Position numbers and translations under genes: made by a program. From Hyphomicrobiales bacterium (lineage in GTDB: Bacteria > Pseudomonadota > Alphaproteobacteria > Rhizobiales > Xanthobacteraceae): 64,000 nucleotides of DNA. Below, in pieces: positions 55,063 through 62,330 of this stretch. Position 1 is the stretch's first letter; each line of letters opens with the position of its first letter. The notes under the pieces are model-generated. The model was given only the letters and a program-made list of their open reading frames with translations, did not search any database and was not told where the DNA came from. The stretch spans positions 1 through 64,000 of the forward strand of contig JADJPN010000004.1 of the NCBI GenBank assembly GCA_016713235.1, in the 5' to 3' direction.

Positions 55063-55680
55063 CTATCCCGCTTTGGTAAACGTGGGCAAAGCGGTGGCAC
55101 CCCAGGCACGAAGCGCTTCCCAGGTCCTGCGCGAGAGCACGAAGCGATCAACCGGTACGGACGCGCCCAGCGCCTTCACCTGATTCAACCCGGCGCCGAC
55201 CCACTGAAAGCCGCACTTATCGATCACGCGCCGGGACGACGCGTTGTTGATGCGGCACGACGCGGAGAGGGCGTCGATCCCGGTTTCGGAGAAAGCATGG
55301 TCGATGAGCGCACGCGAAGCTTCGGTTGCAAAACCCCGGCCCCAATGCGTCTCGCCGATCCAGTAGCCGATCTCGGGATTATGCTCCTCGCCGCGATGGC
55401 CGAAGCCGGCGACGCCGACCAGCACGCGCTTCTCGCCCTTCACGAACAGCACCATTGAATGACCGCGCCCGCTCGAGACTTTCTCGAGCCAGCTCTCGGC
55501 ATCCTTCTTCGTATAGGGATGCGGGATCGTCGCCGTCATTTGCGCGACTTTGAGATTGTTCGCGAGCTCCACGATCCCGTCGAGATCGCGTTTCGACGGG
55601 GCGCGCATGACAAGACGGGCGGTCTCGATGATGAGACCGCTCTTCTCGCGGGGAATGCTCGCTTCCATCTGCAACGTCAT
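55063..55680 (-). CDS. RimJ/RimL-type GNAT acetyltransferase
   Basis: A 205-residue acetyltransferase of the ribosomal-protein N-acetyltransferase type: LIIETARLVMRAPSKRDLDG, then GVAGFGHRGEEHNPEIGYWI and the CoA-binding GETHWGRGFATEASRALIDH, with NNASSRRVIDKCGFQWVG. The true substrate is not known. It lies between rpmA and obgE, a position seen in several Alphaproteobacteria. The stop is 61 bp before obgE. Confidence 0.9.
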   Translation of the reverse strand: MTLQMEASIPREKSGLIIETARLVMRAPSKRDLDGIVELANNLKVAQMTATIPHPYTKKDAESWLEKVSSGRGHSMVLFVKGEKRVLVGVAGFGHRGEEHNPEIGYWIGETHWGRGFATEASRALIDHAFSETGIDALSASCRINNASSRRVIDKCGFQWVGAGLNQVKALGASVPVDRFVLSRRTWEALRAWGATALPTFTKAG

Positions 55681-55706
55681 GACGGGTCTCCGTAAGTCTA
55701 AAACGA

Positions 55707-55734
55707 TTCAGGGGAGACACCTGTCTCCCCTGAA
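55707..55734 (-). terminator. Terminator of rplU-rpmA
   Basis: A perfect 13-bp palindrome, TTCAGGGGAGACA (55707-55719) with TGTCTCCCCTGAA (55722-55734), is followed on the minus strand by TCGTTTTAG. A second hairpin (55760-55766 with 55783-55789, GTCCCGC/GCGGGAC) lies closer to rpmA. Confidence 0.75.
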
Positions 55735-55803
55735 TTCAGACCCGTCTTTTCAGTTTTGGGTCCCGCGGAGCGACAAGTGCCGGCGGGACTTTTTAAGTCT
55801 CGC

Positions 55804-56073
55804 CTATTCGGCTGCTTTCGGCATCGGTACGATCGATACAAGGTTGCGGTCTTTGTTCTTGGCCTTGAACTCGACGATGCCGTCGGTAAGCGCAAAAAGA
55901 GTGTGGTCGCGGCCGATGCCGACATTGGCACCCGCGTGAACCTTCGTGCCGCGCTGGCGGACGATGATGTTGCCGGCAAGCACAGCTTCACCGCCGTAGC
56001 GCTTCACGCCAAGGCGGCGGCCAGCCGAATCGCGACCGTTGCGCGAGGAGCCGCCTGCTTTCTTATGTGCCAT
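55804..56073 (-). CDS. rpmA: 50S ribosomal protein L27
   Basis: Large-subunit protein near the peptidyl-transferase centre; 89 residues. It starts MAHKKAGGSSRNGRDSAGRR and continues LGVKRYGGEAVLAGNIIVRQ and RGTKVHAGANVGIGRDHTLF, the complete L27 signature, ending MPKAAE. It follows rplU on the same transcript with a 119-bp gap that holds the remains of the rplU tail. Confidence 0.98.
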   Translation of the reverse strand: MAHKKAGGSSRNGRDSAGRRLGVKRYGGEAVLAGNIIVRQRGTKVHAGANVGIGRDHTLFALTDGIVEFKAKNKDRNLVSIVPMPKAAE

Positions 56074-56192
56074 CGTTAGTCTCCGAACTCTTGGTCGGGC
56101 CTATACCCGAAAATCCTGACTTAGTCTTGCTTTTTCGCCTTCGAAGGAACTTTCGCCTTCGTAGCGGGCTTTTTCGTAGCCTTCGGCGCGTC

Positions 56193-56570
56193 TCAGCCTT
56201 CGGCTGCTTCCGGCTTTGCCTTCTTCGCCGGCTTCACGCGCGCGGTCTTGGTCGGCTTCGCGCCATCGAGAAGAATCTCGGTCACGCGCACCAGCGTGTG
56301 ATGATCGCGGTAGCCGCGCTTGCGCTTCGAGTTCTGGCGGCGGCGCTTCTTGAACGCGATGACCGTGCGGTCATGCTGCTGGGCCAGCACTTCGGCTGCG
56401 ACGGTAGCGCCGTCGATCAGCGGGGTGCCGAATTTCGGGGTCTCGCCACCGTGGGCAATAACCGGGAAGGTGACGATGTCGCCGACCTTCGCCTCGTGCA
56501 GATAAACTTTCAAAGTCTGGTCGGCCACAACGCGATGTTGCTTGCCGCCGGTCTTGATGACCGCAAACAT
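56193..56570 (-). CDS. rplU: 50S ribosomal protein L21, C-terminal tail cut by an in-frame stop
   Basis: Large-subunit protein, 125 residues as encoded. The L21 core is complete: MFAVIKTGGKQHRVVADQTL, VGDIVTFPVIAHGGE and FKKRRRQNSKRKRGYRDHHT. The TGA at 56193-56195 follows AKPEAAEG, but the same frame continues without further stop as DAPKATKKPATKAKVPSKAK and KQD to TAA at 56121-56123. That basic Ala/Lys/Thr tail is typical of Rhizobiales L21, so the TGA looks like a recent nonsense change or a sequence error. The truncated protein would still be functional. Confidence 0.95.
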   Translation of the reverse strand: MFAVIKTGGKQHRVVADQTLKVYLHEAKVGDIVTFPVIAHGGETPKFGTPLIDGATVAAEVLAQQHDRTVIAFKKRRRQNSKRKRGYRDHHTLVRVTEILLDGAKPTKTARVKPAKKAKPEAAEG

Positions 56571-56865
56571 GTTCAGTCTCTTTCTCCGGCCTCGATGGGC
56601 CCGGCTTTTTGCAGTCAGACCCTGATTTCAGGGCCTGCCGGGACGTCGTTCATGCGTCCTTTTTTTGGATGGCCGGGTGATAGAGGCGGGGTGTGGCGGA
56701 GTCAAGGAAAAGGGCCGAATCGGGCCTTTTTCGCTCCTGGCTATGCCCCTTGCCTTCCGGCCTGCCTGCAAAATCGCCGGTTTTTGATCGCAAAAGCGCT
56801 GGTCTGGCCCCGCGGCTCTCTGTATCTAGTCGCCGGCCCGATATTCGTTCGCGCCGGAGATTTCG

Positions 56866-57255
56866 ATGCAGTTCAAGGCTCTGACCGTTCTTGCCGCTTT
56901 GTGCCTCGCCTTTGCCGCGGCGCCCGCCCCGGCGCAGGAAAAGGCCAAGGACAAGGAAACCCGCCCGTTCAATGTGACGAAGATGGGCGCGAGCGAAGCG
57001 CAGAAGCGGCTGGAAGCTGCGATCCGCGTCAGCCAAGCGGGCCGCAACTGCAAGCTGGATGCACCGATCGCCGACAAAGACGACGAGCGCCTCACCGGCT
57101 TCATCAATGCGCTCCAGAAAAAACTGCGCTTGGATCCGAATCGGCTCGAGCGCTCCTATTACGTGAAGAGCTTCGACGAGTACGAGAAGGACGAGGCGAA
57201 GTTCTGCGAGACCTGGGGCAAGCAGATCCCGGATTTCGTGAAGCGGCTGCCCTGA
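56866..57255 (+). CDS. Small exported protein of unknown function
   Basis: A 129-residue protein with a signal peptide (LTVLAALCLAFAAAPAPAQE). The mature part is charged and helical: VTKMGASEAQKRLEAAIRVS, NCKLDAPIADKDDERLTGFI and KLRLDPNRLERSYYVKSFDE; two Cys (NCKLD and KFCETW) could pair. It ends PDFVKRLP. No catalytic motif is seen. It lies alone between rplU (minus) and a DUF6600 gene (minus), with 295 bp upstream holding a weak hairpin near 56705 but no other gene. Confidence 0.7.
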   Translation: MQFKALTVLAALCLAFAAAPAPAQEKAKDKETRPFNVTKMGASEAQKRLEAAIRVSQAGRNCKLDAPIADKDDERLTGFINALQKKLRLDPNRLERSYYVKSFDEYEKDEAKFCETWGKQIPDFVKRLP

Positions 57256-57261
57256 TCGCGG

Positions 57262-58893
57262 TCAGTTCTCCTTCTTCTCGCGAACCGGCGGAGCGTCCTG
57301 ACGCTGCGGCTGCTGTTTCGGCGCGGCATCCTGTTTAGGCTGTAAGTCGCGCTTCTGTTCGCGGCGCTCCTGCTGACGATCGCCGCGCGGACCCTCTTCG
57401 CGATCGCGCTTTTGCATTTGCTTCGGCAAGTCGTCCTGCCGAGGCTGCATTTCACGTTTTTGCTCCCGGTCGCCGCGCGGCGCATCCTCGCGTTTTTGTT
57501 TCTGCTTCGGCGCGGCGTCTTCCTTTTGCTGATTCTGCTTGGCTTTTGGCGCAGCTTCATCGTCACGCTTTTGGGGCGTCGTCGACTTCTCCTGCAACTG
57601 CGGCTGCGACTGAGGTTGCTGCGGCTCACTCTTCTTCGGAGTTTCGGCGGGGCCTTCCTGCTTTTGCTTCGCCTTCGGTGCAGCGTCGTCATCGCGCTTT
57701 GGCCGTTGTTTCGGCGCCGCGTCGTCCTTCTGTTCTTTTGTCCTCGTCGCGTCGGGCGCCGGGTCCTGCTTCGGAGCTAAGTCCTGTTTCGGGGCGGCGT
57801 CCTGTTTCGGAGCTGCATCCTGCTTCGGAGTCGCGTCCGGTTTCTGCGTTTCGGGCGTCTGCCGCGGCTGTGCCTCGCGCAATACGTTCGGCGCATCGGG
57901 CGTGTCGCGTTGGTCGCCGCGCTGGAAGCGTCGCGGCGCCGGCACTTCCCTTGCGGGCTGAATGTTGCGCTCGCCTTCCTGCACGGCTGCGCGGCGTGGC
58001 TTGCGGTCATGCTGCTCGCGCGCATCGACTTCGTAGGCGCCGCGGACACCCAGGGTGCCTGGCACGACCACCGGCTGTACGCGCGAAACCCGCAACGGCC
58101 TTCCCGTGGCAACCGCGATGTAGGACGGCGGAACGCCGATATTCGCTGCCACGCGTGCATTCCGCACGATAACGGTTCGGTTCACGATCACGGTCTCGCG
58201 CACGAGCACGACGTTGCGCTGTCGCGGCATCAGAACCTGCGCGATGCTTCGCGCGACCACGTCGCGCGCATTCACGAACATCCATGAATCCGGATCGTCG
58301 TCGATGTCGTCGTAATAATCTTCGGGAGGAAGCGGAGCCCAGCCGACTTCGCCGCCTCCGCGCCGCCAACTCACCCAGGCCGGGGCCCATTCTTCACCCG
58401 GCACCCAGAGCCATCCGGTGTTCCGATCGTTCACCCAGCGGCCATAATGATAGGCGACCCAGCCCCAGTCCTCGTCGGAGTCCCAGTACCAGCCCCACTC
58501 TTCGGTGTAGACCCAGCGGCCATAGGTATAGGGCCGCCAGTCGCGTTCGATGCGCGTGGGCATCCAGACTTCGCCCCAGCGCGGATGGCGCTGCCAGCGG
58601 CCATAAGGGGAGAGCGCTTCGCGAAACTCGTATGAAATTCTGTCCTGCACCGGAGCGGGGCGAGGCTGTACGGGGAAGGGCGGTTGCGGCGGACGTTGCG
58701 CCTGCACCGGGGGCGGCGTGGTTTTTTGCGCTTGGGGTGCCGCCGGCGTTTGCGGAGCGGGTGGCGGCGTGACCGGCTGCACTTCGACGCGCTGCGCCTG
58801 CTGCGTATCGCTGCCCGGCCGGACGAGAAGCACGGCGGCTCCCGCGCCGACCGCCATGAAAAGAAGCCCAAACACAACCAAACGGAAATTCAT
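57262..58893 (-). CDS. DUF6600-type exported protein with a long Lys/Gln/Asp repeat tail
   Basis: A 543-residue protein from ATG 58893 (a frame open to 59001 adds 36 residues with no supporting site). Residues 1-25 form a signal anchor (LVVFGLLFMAVGAGAAVLLV). A Pro/Gln linker precedes a Trp/Tyr-rich region of repeated YGRW units (SPYGRWQRHPRWGEVW, YGRWVYTEEWGWYWDSDEDW, YHYGRWVNDRNTGWLWVPGE), the DUF6600 pattern. The rest, from about residue 305, is low-complexity with AAPKQD-type repeats and Arg/Glu/Gln blocks. Envelope location is expected; no function is established. Confidence 0.8.
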   Translation of the reverse strand: MNFRLVVFGLLFMAVGAGAAVLLVRPGSDTQQAQRVEVQPVTPPPAPQTPAAPQAQKTTPPPVQAQRPPQPPFPVQPRPAPVQDRISYEFREALSPYGRWQRHPRWGEVWMPTRIERDWRPYTYGRWVYTEEWGWYWDSDEDWGWVAYHYGRWVNDRNTGWLWVPGEEWAPAWVSWRRGGGEVGWAPLPPEDYYDDIDDDPDSWMFVNARDVVARSIAQVLMPRQRNVVLVRETVIVNRTVIVRNARVAANIGVPPSYIAVATGRPLRVSRVQPVVVPGTLGVRGAYEVDAREQHDRKPRRAAVQEGERNIQPAREVPAPRRFQRGDQRDTPDAPNVLREAQPRQTPETQKPDATPKQDAAPKQDAAPKQDLAPKQDPAPDATRTKEQKDDAAPKQRPKRDDDAAPKAKQKQEGPAETPKKSEPQQPQSQPQLQEKSTTPQKRDDEAAPKAKQNQQKEDAAPKQKQKREDAPRGDREQKREMQPRQDDLPKQMQKRDREEGPRGDRQQERREQKRDLQPKQDAAPKQQPQRQDAPPVREKKEN

Positions 58894-59121
58894 CGGTCGT
58901 TTTCCTTTGTCGTTCCCCAAACGAAGTGACGCGCAGCCGCAGCGGCTTGTTATTGGGAAAATCGAGTGAAAAGAGGGCGGTAGCGCGACCCCAACACGCA
59001 TATTTGCGTGGAGAGACGAGCCGTTGCGGGGGCTTTCAAGGTTCCTTGTGTGCGCCGCGCGTCTTCGCTAAGTATCCGCCCCTCGAAGAAGGCCTTCAAT
59101 CGACCGGGCCTTTGACGGCGC

Positions 59122-59211
<90 letters not shown>

Positions 59212-59225
59212 TCCTGCCCCCGTGC

Positions 59226-59439
59226 TACGCTTATCTGCTCGAAATCGATGCCGTCTCGGGCAAGCGTTACGCCGGGTTGACTTCGAACCTTGAGCGCCGC
59301 CGCGTTGCATGCTTCGAAATTTACGCCGTGGCGCCTCAAGGGACATGTCGCGTTATCAAGCGAAGAAAAAGCGGCTTCGTTTGAACGTTCTCTGAAATCA
59401 GGCTTCGGTCACGCATTTGCGAAGAAGCGTTTTTGGTAA
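59226..59439 (+). pseudogene. Decayed GIY-YIG endonuclease gene
   Basis: Directly after tRNA-Ser, one frame codes YAYLLEIDAVSGKRYAGLTS then NLERR, the GIY-YIG N-terminal strand with the R-x3-K-type start, and after a frame change near 59340 another frame codes ALSSEEKAASFERSLKSGFG, then HAFAKKRFW and TAA at 59437-59439, the family's C-terminal end. The middle residues between (the L..HN.G....T...PW part) are missing. No start codon is clear. It is a broken remnant, with sequence error a lesser possibility because of the internal loss. Confidence 0.7.
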
Positions 59440-59518
59440 TCAAGCAGATCAATTGGTCCGCGCGTTCAAAGTGGATGGCGCGACGGAGCTTCTAACGACT
59501 GTTCCATCGAGGAAAGCC

Positions 59519-59632
59519 ATGCCCAAAGCCAAGAAAAAACCCTGCAAGAACTGCGAAGGCCGCGGACTGCTGAAAGTCGGCGACAAGAAAGTAAAGTGCC
59601 AGCGCTGCGGCGGCACTGGCGTTCAGGCGTGA
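59519..59632 (+). CDS. 37-residue zinc-finger microprotein with two CxxCxGxG motifs
   Basis: ATG 59519 follows GAGGAAAGCC. The protein starts MPKAKKKPCKNCEGRGLLKV and ends with KVKCQRCGGTGVQA: two CxxCxGxG units separated by about 12 residues, as in one zinc site of the DnaJ cysteine-rich domain. It has a basic N-terminus and nothing else. Zinc binding is likely; partners are unknown. The TGA overlaps the GTG of the next gene (GTGA), so the two are probably coupled. Confidence 0.7.
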   Translation: MPKAKKKPCKNCEGRGLLKVGDKKVKCQRCGGTGVQA

Positions 59633-59955
59633 CCGACTATCCGTTCACGACCGACGGGTGCTCGGGCGGCATGAGCCGCGCGTGGCGCATTCTCTTCCGC
59701 AAGCCGCCACCGTGGGAAGACCACTGCATCACGCATGACCGCGCCTATCATCCCGGCGGTACCAGGCAAGAGCGGCGCGCTGCGGACGATGAGTTGAAAG
59801 ACGCCGTCACGCATGACGGCTATCCGGTCTGGGCATTCATCATCTGGGCAGGCGTTCGTATCGGCGGTCACCCGCTACTGCCATTTTCCTGGCGCTGGGG
59901 TTACGGCTGGAAGTATTCGCGGCTGCGCGGCTATCGCCCGAAAGATTTGCCGTAG
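59629..59955 (+). CDS. Small phospholipase A2-like protein
   Basis: A 108-residue protein from GTG 59629, overlapping the microprotein stop by 4 bp. It starts TDYPFTTDGCSGGMSRAWRI; the key segment is WEDHCITHDRAYHPGGTRQE with Cys and His-Asp in the place of the PLA2 C-x-x-HD catalytic motif, then RRAADDELKDAV. The C-terminal half is Trp-rich (SWRWGYGWKYSRLRGYRPKD). Similar HDxAYxxGG proteins are found in bacteria and phages with no proven function. Lipase activity is an inference; one Cys of the classical CC pair is replaced by His. Confidence 0.6.
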   Translation: MTDYPFTTDGCSGGMSRAWRILFRKPPPWEDHCITHDRAYHPGGTRQERRAADDELKDAVTHDGYPVWAFIIWAGVRIGGHPLLPFSWRWGYGWKYSRLRGYRPKDLP

Positions 59956-59958
59956 GTC

Positions 59959-60315
59959 GTGTACAAAGACCGCATGACGATGCGCCCAGAGTTCGTGCTG
60001 CTTGCAGCGCTTTTATTTTCTCCTGCCGCCAAAGCGCAGGGAGCGTTCGATCCGCCGGTGATGGCCTATGTGCTTTGTGTCACCGATGAAACCAAGAAGC
60101 TCGCGCTCGAAACGCCGCCGCGCGACAAGGCGCAGGTGATCGAAAACGCACTCAGCGCTTGCGGCGATCTGGAAGCGCAGAGCCGCAAATCCTTGTCGGA
60201 CCATGGGCTGGGCGCCGCGGCGATCGAACAGCGCCTCGCGCAGCTCAAGAAGTTTCTCCGGCAGACGGCGCAGGACGATATCGACCGGTTCCGCGTCAAC
60301 AGAACGCCGAACTAA
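59959..60315 (+). CDS. Small exported protein of unknown function
   Basis: Two ATGs (59974, 59980) and a GTG (59959) could start it; ATG 59980 puts the signal peptide first (RPEFVLLAALLFSPAAKAQG). The mature part is helical with two Cys: DPPVMAYVLCVTDETKKLAL, then ALSACGDLEAQSRKSLSDHG and QLKKFLRQTAQDDIDRFRVN. No known motif is seen. The stop overlaps that of convergent terC. It probably closes the group that begins with the zinc-finger microprotein. Confidence 0.65.
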   Translation: MYKDRMTMRPEFVLLAALLFSPAAKAQGAFDPPVMAYVLCVTDETKKLALETPPRDKAQVIENALSACGDLEAQSRKSLSDHGLGAAAIEQRLAQLKKFLRQTAQDDIDRFRVNRTPN

Positions 60316-61070
60316 CGCTCCATCTTGATTCGCGCCGCCTGCTTTTTCTTCTTTGCCCGCCGCGAGAAAATGTTGAGCGCTTCGATGAAGCCGGAGAACA
60401 GCATCGCCGCGTAGACATAACCCTTCGGCACCTTCGCGCCGAAGCCTTCGGCGATCAGCAACATACCGATCATCAACAGGAAGCCGAGCGCGAGCATGAC
60501 GACGCTCGGGTTGTTGTTGATGAAGTTGGCGAGTGGTGTCGCCGCAACCAGCATGACGGCGACGGTCACGATAACCGCGATGACCATGATCGCGATCTGG
60601 TCGGTCATGCCGACCGCGGTGATGATGCTGTCGACCGAGAACACGAGGTCGAGGATCAGGATCTGCATGATGGTCGCGGCATAGGTCATGGTCGCGGCGC
60701 CCTGGAACACGCCATCGGCCGGGTCGGGGTCGACGTTGTGATGGATTTCCTTGGTCGCCTTCCAGACCAGGAACAGACCGCCGCCGATCAGGATCATATC
60801 GCGCCAGGAAAAGCCCTGTCCGAAAATCGTGAATACCGGCGCGGTCAATTGCACGATGATGAAGACGGTGCTGAGCAGCGCAAGGCGCAGCACCAGCGCC
60901 GCGCTGATGCCGATGGTGCGCGCGCGGGCGCGCTGCGCTTCCGGTAGTTTGTTCGTCAGGATCGAAATGAAAATGAGATTGTCGATGCCGAGGACGATCT
61001 CCATTGCAATCAATGTCGCGAGCGCTGCGATATTCGCGGGGTTGGAGAAGATCGTGACGAGGTCGAACAT
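60312..61070 (-). CDS. TerC-family membrane protein
   Basis: A 252-residue inner-membrane protein with about seven helices and the conserved acidic residues of TerC in EIVLGIDNLIFISILTNKLP and ILDLVFSVDSIITAVGMTDQ, plus AEGFGAKVPKGYVYAAMLFS. The cytoplasmic C-terminus is basic (SRRAKKKKQAARIKMER). Family members export Mn2+ or take part in tellurite resistance or metalation of exported proteins. The leader between here and ybaK (61071-61242) shows no clear Mn riboswitch. Confidence 0.92.
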   Translation of the reverse strand: MFDLVTIFSNPANIAALATLIAMEIVLGIDNLIFISILTNKLPEAQRARARTIGISAALVLRLALLSTVFIIVQLTAPVFTIFGQGFSWRDMILIGGGLFLVWKATKEIHHNVDPDPADGVFQGAATMTYAATIMQILILDLVFSVDSIITAVGMTDQIAIMVIAVIVTVAVMLVAATPLANFINNNPSVVMLALGFLLMIGMLLIAEGFGAKVPKGYVYAAMLFSGFIEALNIFSRRAKKKKQAARIKMER

Positions 61071-61242
61071 CGGTCAATCCTGCTGTGTCTGCGTGGCCGC
61101 TGTCTTACTGTTTAAAAGGAGCGCGGCAAGAATATTTGTCAGCGCCCGAACGAAGCAGTCAAATCAGAGCCCTGTTGCCGGAACATAACAGCGTTCCGCG
61201 TTTCATGCGCGGGCTTCCTTTGTTCATCTGCTTGGCATGCGT

Positions 61243-61698
61243 CTAGCAGACCTCGACCCACTGGGCTTTGGTCAGCTCCGCCATACGCGGGGTTGAAATT
61301 TTCACCGCGGCGTTGCCGGCGCCAGCGGCCGGAACGACAACGTCGAACTGTTTCATCGAAATGTCGCAGTAGACCGGAAGCGGGGTGGCGAGTCCGAACG
61401 GGCAGACGCCGCCGACCGGGTGGCCTGTCAGCGCGAGCACTTCCTCCGCGCCCAGCATGCGCGGGCGCGTGCCGAAAACATTCTTGAATTTCTTATTGTC
61501 GAGGCGGGAGGCGCCGCTCGTCACGATCAGTAGAATCCGCTCGCCCGCCCGCACGCAGATGGTTTTTGCGATCTGCGCGGGCTCCACCTTATGCGTATTC
61601 GCGGCATCGGTGACCGTCGCCGAACTCGTGTCGGTGACAAGCACTTCGATGTCGGGGGCGTGCTCCGCGAACCAGGCGCGGACGGAAGAGAGGCTCAT
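61243..61698 (-). CDS. YbaK/EbsC-family aminoacyl-tRNA deacylase
   Basis: A 151-residue protein of the prolyl-tRNA editing-like fold: HKVEPAQIAKTICVRAGERI, with the Lys-x-Ile pattern after AQIAK, then DNKKFKNVFGTRPRMLGAEE, LTGHPVGGVCPFGLATPLPV and VVVPAAGAGNAAVKISTPRM. The family hydrolyses mischarged tRNA. The GxxxGGxxPFG loop is complete. A single gene between terC and the nuclease on the same strand; the exact tRNA is not predictable. Confidence 0.92.
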   Translation of the reverse strand: MSLSSVRAWFAEHAPDIEVLVTDTSSATVTDAANTHKVEPAQIAKTICVRAGERILLIVTSGASRLDNKKFKNVFGTRPRMLGAEEVLALTGHPVGGVCPFGLATPLPVYCDISMKQFDVVVPAAGAGNAAVKISTPRMAELTKAQWVEVC

Positions 61699-61770
61699 AC
61701 TTGCTCGTAGATTCTCATTGGCGGCAGCCGCAACCTAACGCTTCGATTGCGTGCACGTCGAGCGCCACGC

Positions 61771-62262
61771 TTAAGCACACCACGGCATGCGCCTGCCGCT
61801 CCAGCGCCGGGCGAGTCCTTCGGCAACCAGCGTATCGCCGAGCGAGCGGCCGTCGCGCATCACCATGCGGAGTTTTCTGCCGTATTGATCCTGATCGCGG
61901 CTTTGATAGCCGCGCAGTTCAAACGGTCCTTCGTTGAGCAGTTCGCGCAGCCGCGACGTCGCGCGGGCGCCGAGGGCGGCTTCGCTTGCGCATTGCGCAC
62001 CGCTCGTTTCCGGCGCGTCGATATCGGCGACCCGGATCTTGTCGCCCGCGAGATAAAAGGTGTCGCCGTCGATCACGCAATTGTCGCGCGATAGATAACC
62101 GCATGTGCCGAAGCGCTGCGACTTCGCGTCGAGACGGGGCAGCGCCACGCCGCCGTGCGAAAAGCCGTAATAGCCCGCGGCGCCGACGACCGCCGCAAGC
62201 AGAAGAACCCAAAGATTCGGCAGTGCGTTTCTGCGCCGCCGGAACGGGGCCACGATTCTCAT
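61771..62262 (-). CDS. Membrane-anchored thermonuclease-family protein
   Basis: A 163-residue protein from ATG 62262 (MRIVAPFRRRRNALPN). A single N-terminal transmembrane helix (NLWVLLLAAVVGAAGYYGFS) anchors a staphylococcal-nuclease OB-fold domain: CVIDGDTFYLAGDKIRVADI with DAPET, then the arginines in RKLRMVMRDGRSLGDTLV. The calcium and catalytic Asp/Arg positions look kept (IDGDT, IDAPE). It ends MPWCA. It is expected to face the periplasm and may cut extracellular or periplasmic nucleic acid. Confidence 0.85.
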   Translation of the reverse strand: MRIVAPFRRRRNALPNLWVLLLAAVVGAAGYYGFSHGGVALPRLDAKSQRFGTCGYLSRDNCVIDGDTFYLAGDKIRVADIDAPETSGAQCASEAALGARATSRLRELLNEGPFELRGYQSRDQDQYGRKLRMVMRDGRSLGDTLVAEGLARRWSGRRMPWCA

Positions 62263-62330
62263 GATGGAATCGTTAGCCGTGAAAGGCTTCCGCGGCGTTA
62301 ATCCCGCGCGAGCAAGTTTACGATCGTGGT

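Noticed and set aside
61071..61242. A Mn2+ (yybP-ykoY) riboswitch ahead of terC
   Set aside because: The conserved loops of that riboswitch are not visible in the leader.
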